Shown: positions 1 to 12,329 of the stretch, piece after piece
Numbering within the stretch: position 1 is the first letter of the stretch
How the letters are laid out: each line of letters starts with the position of its first letter
Assembly: GCF_019097595.1 (NCBI RefSeq)
Contig: NC_080720.1
Coordinates: forward strand, 21,314,352 to 21,378,351
DNA: 64,000 bases
DNA from: Hemibagrus wyckioides
Taxonomy: Eukaryota > Chordata > Actinopteri > Siluriformes > Bagridae
Reading direction: 5' to 3'
Position numbers and translations under genes: made by a program
The notes under the pieces: model-generated
Database searches by the model: none
Seen by the model: only the letters and a program-made list of their open reading frames with translations
Told to the model about the DNA's origin: nothing

Positions 1-1173
1 TTGCTCATGTGTGCTAGGCAACAAAATACAGCGAGTAGCAGCTGTTACAAACTTTTTTCCCTGTCTGCATAGACATGTTTTTTAAGGGATGTGATAAAAT
101 ATATCAGATAACCTCAGCACTGGTGAAAAAAAAAAGTTAGAAATTCACCCTGTCCAAATAGGGTCTAAGATGCTATATGTTGTGTCTCTGGAAACACCTG
201 GAAACCTAGCCGCTACGTATGGGAGGCCTTTACCTTAGGCGAAAATCTCACAGACATAACAAGTGTCCTGTCCTGACGGCAGTTCAAAGGACACATTGAC
301 ATTGCATGCGTAGGCTCCGCAATGATTACACTTTCCTCCAAATAGCAACTTGATGGAAGTACTGATGTCTCAAGCAAACCTCATTAGTTTTAATTACATG
401 TTGGGCTAATTGAACACATTTTGTCCCATAATTTTTGCTGATGTTCTTCTTCATCTTGCTGTTGTTCAGTCATTTTTAAATGAAATAAATGTTGAATAAA
501 TAAATGCCATGTCATGCAGGATTAATATGTAAAGTCTATACAAAAGATAAGATACACTTTAGAAATATGAGCGTGAATTAAAGAAGCAAGGATGTTTGTG
601 TGTGTGTGTACATGGGTGCATGCATGTGTGTGTGTTACAGTCCCTCTGACTAGTCATAGTGCTCAGATGTTGACCTTGGACATTGACATAGTGAGTGGAA
701 CACATTAATGGTCCAATTGCATCAACAACAACAGCATTAATGAGCAACAAACACACACACACACACACAAGCACAGAAGAAAATCAAGTACATTGGATGG
801 TTCATCTAACATGAATGGCCTAAGTATATATATTATTTTTAGCAATTTCTTTTGACATTCAGGACATAAACTCTTTGCATTAGTTAATAAAAACAAACAC
901 TTTGGGCTTTGTAGAGAATCTAAACACAGGACAGAAATCAGAAAGCTTAAGTCAGAAGAAAAGCAGTGTGGCTTATTGATAAGACTAGATGCTTTTACAT
1001 GGAGATGTGTTTTTTATTGGTACACAGTATCCCAGCTCTTGATGCGCTAAACTTTTCTTGTTTTTGGCAGTGATTTCTGCACACACACAAAAAGAAAAGA
1101 AAATATTCCTCATGAGACCAATAAGATCCAGCAATACCAGTTGTGTGAAATATTTCAAACAAGAAAAACATAC
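1..1173. other. gene-free left edge
   Basis: I see no exon with convincing splice sites here. The stretch holds short TG/CA microsatellites (about 597-635 and 750-769) and otherwise AT-rich unique-looking DNA. If the exon at 1174-1327 is real, this is intron or downstream sequence of that minus-strand gene. Confidence 0.5.
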
Positions 1174-1327
1174 CTTCCCTTATGTAATCTAGCAGACATT
1201 TAAATACAGTTACTGTCTCTCGGTGTCGACCTTCAAACACTAAAATAAATACGCTGTCATCCTTCAGGTCTGTTCCTGATTCTGTGCAGTGGTTAGAACT
1301 CATTCCTTTTGGCAGCATGCACTGTAC
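1174..1327 (-). CDS. probable internal exon of an unidentified gene
   Basis: On the minus strand a 154-nt open segment is bounded by a good acceptor (ATTGCAG, with AG just above 1327) and a good donor (GAAG/GTATGTTT, with GT at 1172-1173). It reads for 51 codons without a stop, starting VQCMLPKG and ending LLDYIRE, then enters phase 1. The middle contains DSVFILVFEGRHRETVTVF, an alternation of hydrophobic and charged residues typical of a folded beta/alpha protein. I do not recognise the family. No partner exon is visible between here and RBM6, so the gene would have long introns and continue left of the window. An isolated exon-like open frame from a decayed element cannot be excluded. Confidence 0.45.
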
Positions 1328-2609
1328 CTGCAATATACATTAGTATTTCTACATAGAACAGAATTCAGGCATATTCCCAATGTTAGCGAGGATGATGGTG
1401 GTAATTAGCGGCCTCGGCCTTGCCCGGCGCAATCTCAGACGTTGACAGTTGACACCTAAATTGCTGCGAAGTGCAGAGCAATTTCAGGCGCCCATGTCAG
1501 AGCAGGCTTATTCATGCAGAAGCTGCATGATGAGCTTTATATTCAAACAAAAGAGAACATAATAAGAGACTGTAGATGACAGTATAAATGTGGCAGCACA
1601 GCAAAGGATAGGTTGTGTAGATGAACAGATCTAATAGCGTGGAATACCTGCAGGATATGACCCTGCTTCCTTTCCCCCCCGGACAAAGCAGTAAAGGAAG
1701 CATGTCGTTTGAGAACTATGGGGAGTTTGAGTGCAATAAACCAGAGCAAATACAATGGAGGTTAATCACTTTACTAAGAGATATAGTGCAGTTGATTTAG
1801 AGTCTTTGAGACCTGTGCATTACATGCTGTTTTATGTTTTTTTCCCTCCAAGTACTTTTTCCAACTCATGAGGTAATTGCACTTCAAGCCCTTAGTCAGT
1901 CTGACGAGGGATAATACAAAAATGTGCAGGGCCTGAGACTTGTGAGAACCACAAATGAAAAACACATAATCTGCTGAAATCCATCACATCTTTAGAAGCA
2001 GTGAAAATGGAAGCCACAGACTGACGCCTTTGTGGTGCCCTTGCTAATGCCTAATCTGGGTTTCTACACTTGATTTATATCAAGACAGCTGTATGCACTT
2101 TTCACATAACTTGCCGACAGAAGACACTGCGTTCGAGATGCTCCTGTAACTCGATTCTCATGGTCTGAGTGTCATATCATATTCAAAGCTCAGGAAATAG
2201 GTAATAATGCTCCATGAAGATGATTAGATTTTTATAATGAATATGCATCATGGCCCTCAAATGCTTGGATTCTCATAAGCATATAGTTACTAGTGTGTTG
2301 CAGCAACTATCATTTCAGAATTGGTGATCTAAGAGCTGTCTGCTGCTAGTCTAACATAATTATATGAAACGATGTAATCAAAGCAAGTGTGCTGAATGCC
2401 TGAGAAAAAGATTACCTAAAAAAACAGCTCAGTGTTGGAAAATCTTGGTTTTGTTTACATAACATCTGTCAGTCATGTGATAGACCTGCCCCAAAGCTAT
2501 GAAATGCAAATATGCAGGAATTTTTTCCATTGTTATGTACTATTGTTGGATCTTCTGTTTCAAAAATAAGCAAAATAAAATTTAAAAAGTAAAAACAAGA
2601 GTTTGGTTC

Positions 2610-2893
2610 TTCTCACTGCTCTATACCTACTGGGTCATGGGGAACCTGGAGCTTATTCCAGGAGACTCAAGGCACAAGGCAGTGTACATCCTAGACAGGA
2701 TGCCATTCTAGTCTATTGCAGAGCACAATCACACACACACTTACACAGTACAGACAATTTAGAGACGCTAATCAGCCTACAACGCATGTGTTTGGACTGA
2801 GGCGAGGAAACCTGAATACCCAGAGGAAAGCCCTGAGGCAACTCCACACATCCCCAAATGTGGAGGTATGGGGCAAATGTGCTAATCACTAAG
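2610..2893 (+). repeat. fish dispersed repeat, family A, copy 1
   Basis: This degraded copy belongs to a family seen at least eight times in the window. Hallmarks in order are ACTGGGTCATGGGGAACCTGG, a region like CATCACAGGGCACAATCACAC, a CA tract, a part like GCCAATCAGCCTACAACGCA, a part like TGTTTGGACTG with GGAGGAAACC, and an end like GTGCTAATCACTAAG. I know the family as common in fish genomes but do not assign a curated name. Confidence 0.7.
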
Positions 2894-3814
2894 TAAATGT
2901 GCTAATTATTTGATCATTAATTTAATTACAAACTGGTAAAATGAGTCAATGGCTGCAGCATTAGTGGGTGTGTCAATATTTTGAGTATTTATAAATTTTC
3001 ATAATTTTTTCAGTAGAATGAGATAAGCAGTCAAAAGTGCCTAATAAAGTGATACTACTAATGAGTTGCTTTATAAATCTGTAAATGCTTTCTTCATAAG
3101 CAATCTGTACCATTTTGGGGCCAGTTATTTATCATGTCAGTATCTGGCTACCCATAAAATCTAGCACAAATGATCAAATATGGAACTATGTCATATCATG
3201 TCAAGAATACTTCTAGAGTTTAACCTAGGCTTATAACCCACTTCTAAAAGTGTCCGATTCAGCAAGACCAAGAGTATTACTGCAGCAAGTATTTAAAAAA
3301 AATCATAGCAGCTTTAGCAGGTGCCAGTATAGCCAGTATTTTAATGGTTGAGCAGACACCAGAGTGGTAGTAATACAGCTAACTACCAACTAGCAAGCAA
3401 CCCAATGAACAAAGCTAATAACACCAGTAAGTCTAACAAGGAAAAACAACCAAGTTCAGTAGCACAATTCAGGGGGGCTAGAGTGTAGGAATAAAATTCA
3501 CTTACTACATCAGAAGAGAACATATGAGATCATTGTCTCTTTTGGAGGTCAGTTTACATGTAGCTTTAAACATACTCATAAGCAGATAATGGGATGTATG
3601 TTGGTTTGTGTTCCAAATGCATTTGTACAAGTTATAGTTATAGTAAAGAATAAAGGGAACAATGTTTGTATGACAGCTGTATGTATGGCAAATACAGTGT
3701 TGTTTCCACTATAAGACTTTTGTGAAAGGTGTCAGCATGTGTACTGTACAAGATGGCATCCAGGTGGTTTTCATTGCACACAATGGTTATGAGGAATCAG
3801 CACATTGAGAATAT

Positions 3815-3876
3815 GCACACATGGCAGAACAGGAATTGAACCCCCAACCTCAGAGGTGTGAGGCAAACCTGCTAAC
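3815..3876 (+). repeat. family A fragment (3' end only)
   Basis: Only the terminal part survives: GAATTGAACCCCCAACCT, then GAGGTGTGAGGCAAACCTGC. The same order of words ends the copies at 9452-9755 and 10123-10440. Confidence 0.6.
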
Positions 3877-3885
3877 AGTTATTCT

Positions 3886-6300
3886 CACAGGAATTACAAA
3901 ATGTATTACAAAATTAAAGAAATATAATATAGTAAAGATTGAATGAACTATTTACAGAAGGTTGAAGCCTCCTCTAATTTCCACGATATATAGAAACCCA
4001 GTCCATTTATTTGGCACACTATTCTGCAATGCAAAGAAATATGCACCTGCCTCTCAGTGCGCTTCTTTTTTTTTTTCTCAGTTTAGACATTTGCCAAGTC
4101 AGAGGCAAAGTGAAGGAATAAACGGGTCATTGAAATATTTTAGAGTTCACCTCATAATGGCTAGAGTCCAAACAAACTTACATGATATCAGTAGGACTCA
4201 CCTCTGTCTGGCAGAAATAGCACCACACCACCTGGGTGAGCCATTTTCAGCCTATAACATGAAACATAAACTATAATACCAACTTTTATCCTAACTTGTT
4301 TTCCACTGACAGCCCAAAAACACCCACCCACACACACACACACACAGACCAGCTCCCTGTGTGGCAGAGCTGGCCTCTGGGGTCCACTTACTCTCACTGT
4401 GTAGCCCCAATGCCCTGTTCAGATTACGCTGCGTGGGAGGTCAGGAGAAAGCAGGAAAAGTGGGACCATTATCCCCTTTTGACCCTGACGACACCTCCGG
4501 ACTTCTGGCTGATCCATCAAACATATGCTCCCTTTCCCACAGTACCTGTGCATACACTCTCTCTCTCTCACACACAAACACACATGCTAGGAGAGAGTGT
4601 TTGACCTGGTGTGATATTTTCCATATTGAACCTACTTTGCTTGACTTTATTCCCATCAAACTCACATAAACAACTCAGCATGTGGGATAATTAGGATAGT
4701 TGGAGAAAATGAAACTAACAAGAATGAAGAAAGAAAAACTTTATGACTTTTAAAAGAACCTAAAGTGGATGGGACTGAAATAAAGGGATCCACCCATTTC
4801 ACCTGCACTCATAAAACACAGCAACATTCCAAGATCTCAGAAATAACTCACTAAAGGTACTAACATTATTCCTGAAGCATCCCATTGTCATGCATTCATG
4901 ACAAAAGGATGCTTCTGGAATAAGTTCAAGTAGTCAGAATAATCACATTTATGTTACTAGCTACCTAAAACTATTGGCACCCAAAATACTATCCTGCAAA
5001 ATTTTCCAAACTGGTATTGTTTTTTTTTTTAAATCCTAATAAACCTGGCCTGTGCTAAAGAGCTAAAATGACTGCATGAATAAATCCCTGCCTCATTTGT
5101 ACATTGTAGCAGCAGCTTGCAATAATCATGAGCATCAAATTAAGAGATTCAAGAATTAATTAGAATTAATTAGAATTAATTAAGACTTGTTTCCATTCTA
5201 GTTCTGTGACCTTTCAGCTGACACAAGCAATCATCAGCCATAATTAATGGAGAGGAAATGAGAAATATAGTGTACTTTCGGCTCCTTGTCAGCATACTAA
5301 TCTCAATAAAGTCCTCATTTATTCAGATTCTGGCTTATATAAGACAAATAAAAGCTAATGAATCAGGTAATGAATGTTTATGTTTCTGTTACAGTATATG
5401 AATATATAAATACCATCACACAATGGGAGGGAGGTTTGTATTTAATACAGGACATGATCTTTCAAGCAAATCCTGTTAACACTGTTGCTGTAATGAAAAA
5501 ATATTTTTTTTAAAGCACACACAATGCCTAAAGGCTGTTATGACAACAATCATTCGGCGAAATAGCAACCTGGTGTGGAAGTACTTTGAAAAAGATTGAG
5601 TTCAGGTAATTTGGAGCATTCTCAGAGAAGTTGGCGCAGACTGCTTGTGTGACAGAAGTTAGCTGTGCACAAAGATAGTCTTTGAGAAGGCGTCATTTTA
5701 TGTGCATTTAATAGGTGCTATTATGCTCCATTTGCAATGACTAATAGTGCGATTTTCCAAACCCTCAAAAGTTGTTTGTTCTGTTTAGTATTATGCAGCT
5801 ACAGATGGCTTTAAATTACCAAAAAATTACGACACTTCTAATGCAAACACATGCCAAAGACTGATTCACAGCTTTCAAGATCAATCATACTCATCAGCAC
5901 AAATGACAGAATAAAAAACAAATGAAATTTAAAAAATAATTTTTTACAAAGTACAAAGGAAACAAGAAATGTGCAGGATTATAGTTCAAACCTTGAGCAT
6001 ATTTATTATTTATGATAAGCAATATTATGAAAGATGCAATCACATAATTGGTTGGGAAAATCCCTCATACAGGACTTGAATCATTAAATTAAACTAGGAC
6101 CTTCTTATAATGTTTTTATTAGGAAGTGCTCTCTCTGTCTGCTCTTTAAAGAGGCTGAATAGGGGTGAGACTGACTTAAAATCCACACTGGATTGACAAC
6201 AGATGAAAAGAATACTAAAGCTATTAAAATGCAAACACACACTGACAAGTTAATAAGCAGTTAAAAAATATTTTGGAGATGCACACAGTGTTTTGTCTGG
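3886..6300. other. no gene seen; AT-rich intergenic or intronic DNA
   Basis: Open frames at 4188-4669 are driven by CA/TG and CT/CA microsatellites (4322-4348, 4557-4583) and show no protein family. Three perfect tandem copies of GAATTAATTA sit at 5153-5182 in a stretch otherwise free of recognisable repeats. Confidence 0.5.
5153..5182. repeat. triple tandem 10-mer with TAATTA cores
   Basis: GAATTAATTA occurs three times without mismatch. Each unit contains the palindromic TAATTA core bound by many homeodomain proteins. Whether this is a regulatory cluster or a chance microsatellite cannot be told from one sequence. Confidence 0.6.
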
Positions 6301-6424
6301 TTGTGGCTGTTTTGTGTCTGTGTCTGCTTTAGAAGCCAAACACCAACATGCTGCAATTTTAACTGGGGTAACAGATCACTCCCTGGCTTGTTTTTTTCGA
6401 ATTATCTTTCTCTAAGAGTGCTGC

Positions 6425-6865
6425 ATGTGAATTTAGAACAACAACCTCATCCCCATCTAGGTGTGCCTCAGGGGTCTGTATTAGACATAATGTTGTTTCG
6501 GTAATTACTTTATCCTGGCCAGGGTTTTGGTGGATTCGATGTGGTAGAATTCACCATGGATTGGATGCCAGACCATTGCAGGGTGTGCCACACACACACA
6601 CACTCAATCGCACGCAAAGACAATTTAGCACAATCCACCTACCAGCATGTTTTTGGACAGTGGGAAGAAACTAGAGAACCCAGAGGAAACCCACACAAAT
6701 GTAAACAGATGTTGTTCTTTGTAGTTAGTAATAACTTTCCCCATGCTCCTGGCAATAACTTTATTCATTTATATGCAGACATTACAATTTTATTTGCCAA
6801 AATAGCTTTCTCCAATTCAGCAGCCTTTGAAAAGACAAAGATCATGTGGTTTGGATCACTGTTGT
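6425..6865 (+). pseudogene. LINE reverse-transcriptase relic split by a younger repeat
   Basis: At 6455-6500 the plus strand reads LGVPQGSVLDIMLF, matching the conserved GVPQGSVLGPLLF box of non-LTR retrotransposon reverse transcriptases. At 6753-6800 it reads NNFIHLYADITILFAK, matching the next catalytic box, normally YADD; here the second aspartate is replaced by isoleucine. These boxes normally lie a few dozen residues apart. Here a family A repeat (about 6505-6712) separates them. The element is dead: frames do not join and a catalytic Asp is lost. Clade is probably CR1/L2/Rex1-like by analogy. Confidence 0.7.
6505..6712 (+). repeat. family A copy 2, inserted inside the LINE
   Basis: It starts at GGTAATTACTTTATCCTGGCC and carries the CATTGCAGGGTGTGCCACAC and TTTTTGGACAGTGGGAAGAA parts in family order. 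LINE reverse-transcriptase sequence flanks both sides, so the insertion is younger than the LINE copy. Confidence 0.6.
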
Positions 6866-6949
6866 GATCACAACCAATGATGAATCTATCCGGCACCATG
6901 TTAAAGAACATACCAAGTTTTCTTATTATTTCCACACCATATTAACTGT

Positions 6950-7060
6950 TCTCCCATCAGGCAAGTCCTGAGGTTCCAACTCAAAGACACACAGGAGGAG
7001 ATTCTGCTCTCAGGCAATCGGCTACTGAATGATAACACTTGTGCCTGTCTGCATATTCTC
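6950..7060 (+). repeat. LINE 3'-end fragment
   Basis: CTCCCATCAGGCAAGTCCTG, then TGAGGTTCCAACTCAAAGAC and CTCTCAGGCAATCGGCTACT, repeat the word order of the better copy at 7670-7765 (LPSGR..R, then FYPQAIRLLN-like). It is probably the 3' end of the same LINE whose reverse-transcriptase boxes precede it. Confidence 0.6.
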
Positions 7061-7384
7061 TGCAGCCAGTTGACTTTCTCTACAGATTTCAGATTTGTTA
7101 TAATATCATTTTATTTATTTTAATTAAGAAGGCTTTCCTTTGAATAGTCTCTTCCTTACTTATGTCTCTTTCTACAACCGGGGTCTCTCTCCTTATTCAA
7201 TGAAAAATATCCAATTCCAGTACGTCTTTTTGGTTCCTTTTCCATTCATACTGCTGCCACAAAGGATTATAATACAGCAAAAATGACTAAACTGGATAAA
7301 TCTATGTGAAAAAGATTTTTTTTTACTGTAACATGTATTCATTTTCACTCTAGGAAGGCTGGTGGTTATTAAACTATTCACACA

Positions 7385-7790
7385 AAAAACTTGGTGACAG
7401 GGCTGTCTACCACCAGGTTCAAGATCTCACACAGGGTACTGAGGGTTTTCTGCACTGGGGCTGTGGAGGGTCTTCTCACAGGGATTATCACTGCCTGGTT
7501 CAGAGGAACCACCAACCAGGACCGAAAGTGTTCAGAGTGGTGAGGACAGCGGAGAAGGCCATCAGGACTACTCTCCTGTGCATCACAGAAATCTACACCT
7601 AGCAATGCAGGACCAGGGCCAGAAGAATTGTCAAAGACTTTCACTACCCTAGACGCAGTCTCTTCAGAGTGCTCTCATCAGGGAAGTGCTACCAAATTCT
7701 GAGGTTTCAATTCAGAGAGCATCACGAGGAGATTTTACCCTCAGGCAATACGGCTACTGAATGAGGACACTTGGGAGAGTCTGCATATTC
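7385..7790 (+). pseudogene. LINE ORF2 C-terminal relic
   Basis: The plus strand carries degraded frames resembling the region after the reverse transcriptase in CR1/Rex1-type LINEs. There is a WFRGTTNQDR-like start, a stretch around TTLDAVSSECSHQGS, and the ending RRFYPQAIRLLNED at about 7725-7770. That ending is a common landmark near the end of such ORF2 proteins. In-frame stops and frame changes show that it is dead. An open frame on the opposite strand is a shadow. Confidence 0.65.
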
Positions 7791-7799
7791 CTACTTCAC

Positions 7800-9450
7800 A
7801 CACAAGCACACAGACACAGAACAGGAAAAATTTTTGCACACTATGTATCATAATATACATTATATCGCACTCTATTTTTATCCACATGACATTTCTCTAA
7901 GTAACTAAGGAAAACATTTCACATTAAATCACATATGCTCTTTAATATGTATATGACCCATAAAGAACCTTGAAACTTCTGTCATATTTCTTCCCACGTC
8001 CCTTCCACTTTGAGGTTCTGTCATCTTCGATTGGCTTCACTGCTTGCCAGCCTGCCATGTTAGGTAAGAATTTAAATAAAAGCATAAATTTAAATAAGCA
8101 TTTCTGATTCAGCCATACACTTTAACAATATATCCCACTACTGTGAGTCATGTTACAGTAAAAGCAGCGTACCCAATAATCCTCTTACATAACGTCTTTC
8201 TTTAACATTGTAATTTATGACAAAAGTTAACCACTAAGAGCGAACAGACTGAAAGGTAATACTGGATTCACGAGGGTGGTCTTTTGTATAGCTGCTATTA
8301 ACACTAGGGTTCATTTACAGCTGTCATTACGACTAGAAAGCAGTGGTTACAGTACACCAGTGTAATGGCATGCAAATGTGTGATGCCTGTTTTAGCATTA
8401 CATACAAGAATAGCACGATACCCCCTCACTTCTTAAACCTCATGACAGCGGCTCAGATCCTGTAACAGGCTGTTAGCAACTTCTCACTATAATGACAATT
8501 AAAAAAAAAGTGAATATGAGATTGAGGAATTTGTGGCTGGTCATGTTAGTCATCAGCTGAGCTTTTATATCTATGGTGATCTATACCACACACATTACAG
8601 CCTTAACCACACATACCACATTCACACACTTAAGCCGTGTTACTCCATTCGAACGCCTGAAAGAGCAACAAAAAAACAAGACAACAAGGAAATGCGTTGT
8701 GCAAGCAGAAACATGCCTTAGCATTTGATTTCAGAACTCCCCCTTGTTAATGTTTGTTTTAAATTTCCTAGCGAGAATATTTTCACCCTGTCGCCAGAAG
8801 GCAAACAGAGCATAATTGGCTATGCTGTCTGCAGGGGAAGGATGGTCTTCCTCTTTCTGCTGTCAATCATAGCTACACTAGCACATCGTGGGTGTCTGTA
8901 AACACATGTATACAGAATAACATTAGCACTCTTCTCCAAGCACATTCTATGAACATTGTATGTGCAGCAGTTTGAAAAGATGTCAAACTAGGAGGAACAT
9001 GCGTTATCCATCACACGTCAGTCACGATAGGAGCTGTCATGTGATACAGGAGACGTAGCCAAGCTTGTGGGATGTGACAATGATTAAATCAGAGAAAACT
9101 TCATTTTATTTAACAGTAATTATTTAATATTAATAATAAGTTAAGCAAATAGTAAACTTAGGAGGCGAGTGTCTGAATGTGATTGAGATTTTCTATCTGT
9201 GCTAATATGCATAAATTATTACTTAATAAGATACCACTGAATACATTTCAATAACTAATTAAATGCATTTGTAAGTGTTTCATATGAGAGCTATGCTCAT
9301 CTGAACACACTAATGTTGCTAATATACAGTGTTTAGGTATATATTTTTTATTTTGTATATTATTATTTTTAGCTATATTTTATCATTAGTTTTTGTATTA
9401 TAACTGACCTCCTACTGCTTTATTTGCTGTTAAGCTGAATCAAATATTTT
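7800..9450. other. no gene or clear repeat; possible conserved noncoding DNA
   Basis: No exon with both splice sites was found. 8750-9070 is relatively complex and repeat-free, with words such as TGTCAATCA (8861-8869) and TGTAAACA that resemble Meis/Pbx-type and forkhead sites. This is only suggestive without alignment to other fish. Confidence 0.35.
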
Positions 9451-9451
9451 T

Positions 9452-9755
9452 TCATTTCATTTTCTGTACCACTTATCCAATTATCCTGTGCTATCTCAGG
9501 CATCAAGGCAGGATACACCCTGGACAGAGTGCCAACCCATCACAGGGCACACACACTCATTCATTCAATCACACACTATGGGCAATTTAGAGACTCCAAT
9601 CAGCCTAGAAGCATGTCTTTAGACTGTGGGAGGAAACCCACCAAGCACCAGAAGAACATGCAAACTCCACACACACAGTGAGCGGGAGCAAGACTCAAAC
9701 CCAGGATGCTGGAGGTGTGAGGTGAACGTGCTAACCACTAAACCACCGCGCCACC
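9452..9755 (+). repeat. family A copy 3, near complete
   Basis: It runs from TTTCATTTTCTGTACCACTT through TTATCCTGTGCTATCTCAGG, ACCCATCACAGGGCACACAC and GACTGTGGGAGGAAACCCAC to GTGCTAACCACTAAACCACC. This is the best-preserved copy in the window and shows the full order of the family. Confidence 0.75.
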
Positions 9756-9933
9756 CCGCACCAAATATTTGGAGAATTAATTTGCCAATTTGACATATTA
9801 TTTAATTTACACACGGTGTATTTTATAGATTAATTAACAAATTTATTATTAATAAACTGTTGTTAACAAATAAAGGTTATGGTTAAGTGACAGGAGAAGT
9901 GTGCATTACACAGAATAAGTGATAATAATACAA

Positions 9934-9938
9934 CAGAC

Positions 9939-9971
<33 letters not shown>
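9934..9971. repeat. AG dinucleotide microsatellite
   Basis: CAGACAG followed by an uninterrupted AG run of about 15 units. Confidence 0.95.
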
Positions 9972-9974
<3 letters not shown>

Positions 9975-10122
9975 ATGTAATGATTGGTTCTTGTAATATA
10001 GTTATTCGCGGATTATAGAATAATGTTAACTCTGAGTTTGATGATGAAACTGAGCAAAACTGGCTGATTTGCAGCTAAGCCATTATAAGACTAGGAAGGT
10101 CCTAAGTCATATTACAACCTTA

Positions 10123-10440
10123 ACACATCCATCCATCCACTTATCTTAGACAAGGTCACCTCATGTCGATCACAGGTTTCTTGAGGCACAAAGAAGGGAA
10201 CACAATGGACAGGGAACCAACCCATCACAGAGCACAATCACACAGACTCCAGACAATTTAGAGATGCCACATCAGTCTACAAAACCTGTCTTTGGACTGG
10301 GGGAGGAAACCGATGCATGCAGAGAAAACCCCAAGGCACATAGAGAACATGAAAACTCCATACATGCAGGGTGCAGGTGGGAATCAAACCCCCAACCCTG
10401 GAGGTGTGACACAAACATGCTAAGCACTAAGCTGTGGTTT
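10123..10440 (+). repeat. family A copy 4
   Basis: It starts with CATCCATCCATCCACTTATC and carries AACCCATCACAGAGCACAAT, a GACTGGGGGAGGAAACC part and the terminal GAATCAAACCCCCAACCCTG. It lies only about 370 bp after copy 3, in the same orientation. Confidence 0.75.
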
Positions 10441-10591
10441 TGGTAGGCTTTAAATGGCAAGCTTCTGTTTAAGTCATTTTCAACACCAGACTTATTCAGT
10501 ACCTGTTTATGGATAGTTCGTATAACCCTGTATGCAAGCAGTAAGACCCTGAGGCATTTGCAAGACTCACTTCTTCCCTCATACATGAAGT

Positions 10592-10593
<2 letters not shown>

Positions 10594-10621
<28 letters not shown>
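10594..10621. repeat. AC dinucleotide microsatellite
   Basis: An uninterrupted AC run of about 14 units. Several short open frames here are artefacts of this tract. Confidence 0.95.
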
Positions 10622-10628
<7 letters not shown>

Positions 10629-10829
10629 GCACTTAACAATTAGTCAATCAACACAAGACAGAGTTGCAAAGGACTTCTGCAGCTGTTGCGGTCGATGGAA
10701 CACATGCTAGCATCGGGAACGAACTCCCAGAGCATTACCTCTACTTTCCTCTTAAACACACAACCAAGTGTCAGATCGGGTTCCTTCATGGGCTTTAGGC
10801 GTTCACAATGGTGAAGGAAAGGCAAATTG

Positions 10830-12320
10830 AAAAAAAAAAAGATGTGAACATTAAGTATGTATTTTTTAATAGCTCCAACAGACAGTTTCTAATCTTTTCA
10901 ATCTAACTTGCTAGAATCAAACAGGTCATGTGAGGGAAGAAATCCTTAGAAACCTCTGTTTGTTTTAGTGACCCCATTTAACCAGAGCCTGTATCAGTAT
11001 AGCATGATGACAGACAGCAAGCCTTCCCTTTCTCCTTCCCTCCCTTCATTCGTCTGTCTCCCTCGCTCATCTGGAGCCGTGTTAGGGTGGGGAAAGGACC
11101 ATCATTAATCTCCTGTCAGAGGAGATTATGCTTCATTACAAAAGGCTAAACTGGGTAAAAAGACATCTGACTCTTCACCGACACTGAAGTTGGCAGAGAG
11201 GATTACTTTACTTTGGTATTACTTTATTTACCTTTAGAAGGATTAGTGTGCTGAGCATTAAGGCGCTTTAATCTTAGACAGATTTACAACATATCGACTG
11301 TTTTACCTGTTTCAGTTAACAGGATGGGTTGTGGCAACTATTTGGCACGCAACAATGCAAACGGCTGTGTAAGCTAATAAAACTTGTGTTTCAGCCCACC
11401 CTACTTTCCACATCACAGTTCAGTGATGCAAAAAAGTATCTCTTTCATTGAATTCCCATTTAGTTTTCATTGGCAATTGATAGAAAATGTTTCTCACATT
11501 GCGCTCTTCTAAAGAAAGATTATAAAACATCAACAAAGGAGAATTAAAAGATATCTATGACCTGATGGATCTACTGTCAGCTGTCCCAAAATGCTGCTTT
11601 GGAGTTCCTATGTATACACACCTTCAGTAAACTTGTAGACATTGCATAATAGCAAGACTGATTTTTCTCTTTATACAGCCTTGAAAAAAGTTTTTAAAGG
11701 CTGTTGTAAAAATTACAAATTCACTGAGTCAGTCTATTCTAAATCACACTCTAGTAAAAGAAGGATTGTTGCGGGAAAACCGTTTATCATACTTATAATG
11801 GTTTCATAGAATGAATTGTACACAAACCTAGTGAACATGCATACAAAGCACAAGCTATAATGCATTTATGCAAAAATGCACCACACACCACAATCTCTTC
11901 TTCCCTTACTCATGTTGTGCAGCACTTTTCCTCTCTATGCTTCTATAGTCCACTCTAAAGCAAGCAACCATTAGACATTATAATGTCTTTTCCATATAAT
12001 GTGCAGCTCATTGTTTTGGTGTATCAGTGACACAACTTAGAGCAATTTTATACAGCTACTTCATCTTCCTTCACACTCCGAAACAAGACTGCAGCTTCAC
12101 ACAGGCCTTCAGTGATTTGAACTCAACTCAAAAAAATGTTTAATCGATTCTGTAGGAAAACTCATCCACCATTAGAGCATTAGTGTTTTGGTCAGGTCAA
12201 TAAGGAGTTAGAGGAGATATATTCTAAGCAGCTTTTGGTTATGATTTCTCAAATGTCCCTAATGTCTATAACATGGGGTTACTTAAATGTTAAGCAATAG
12301 GGTCTCAAAACAGTCTGCCA
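10830..12320. other. no gene seen
   Basis: This unique-looking sequence includes a CT-rich strip (11026-11070). 11080-11230 is repeat-free and moderately GC-balanced, and could be conserved noncoding DNA. I found no exon or RNA gene. Confidence 0.35.
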
Positions 12321-12329
12321 TTTTGCAGT

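Noticed and set aside
4188..4669. Several overlapping open frames of about 70-100 codons
   Set aside because: They are driven by CA/TG and CT repeats and have no domain, splice context or family match.
10739..10792. Minus-strand candidate mini-exon (KEPDLTLGCVFKRKVE) with GAG/GTAATG donor
   Set aside because: The acceptor is weak (CCTAAAG), the family is unrecognised, and no neighbouring exon fits in phase. It was not reported as a gene.
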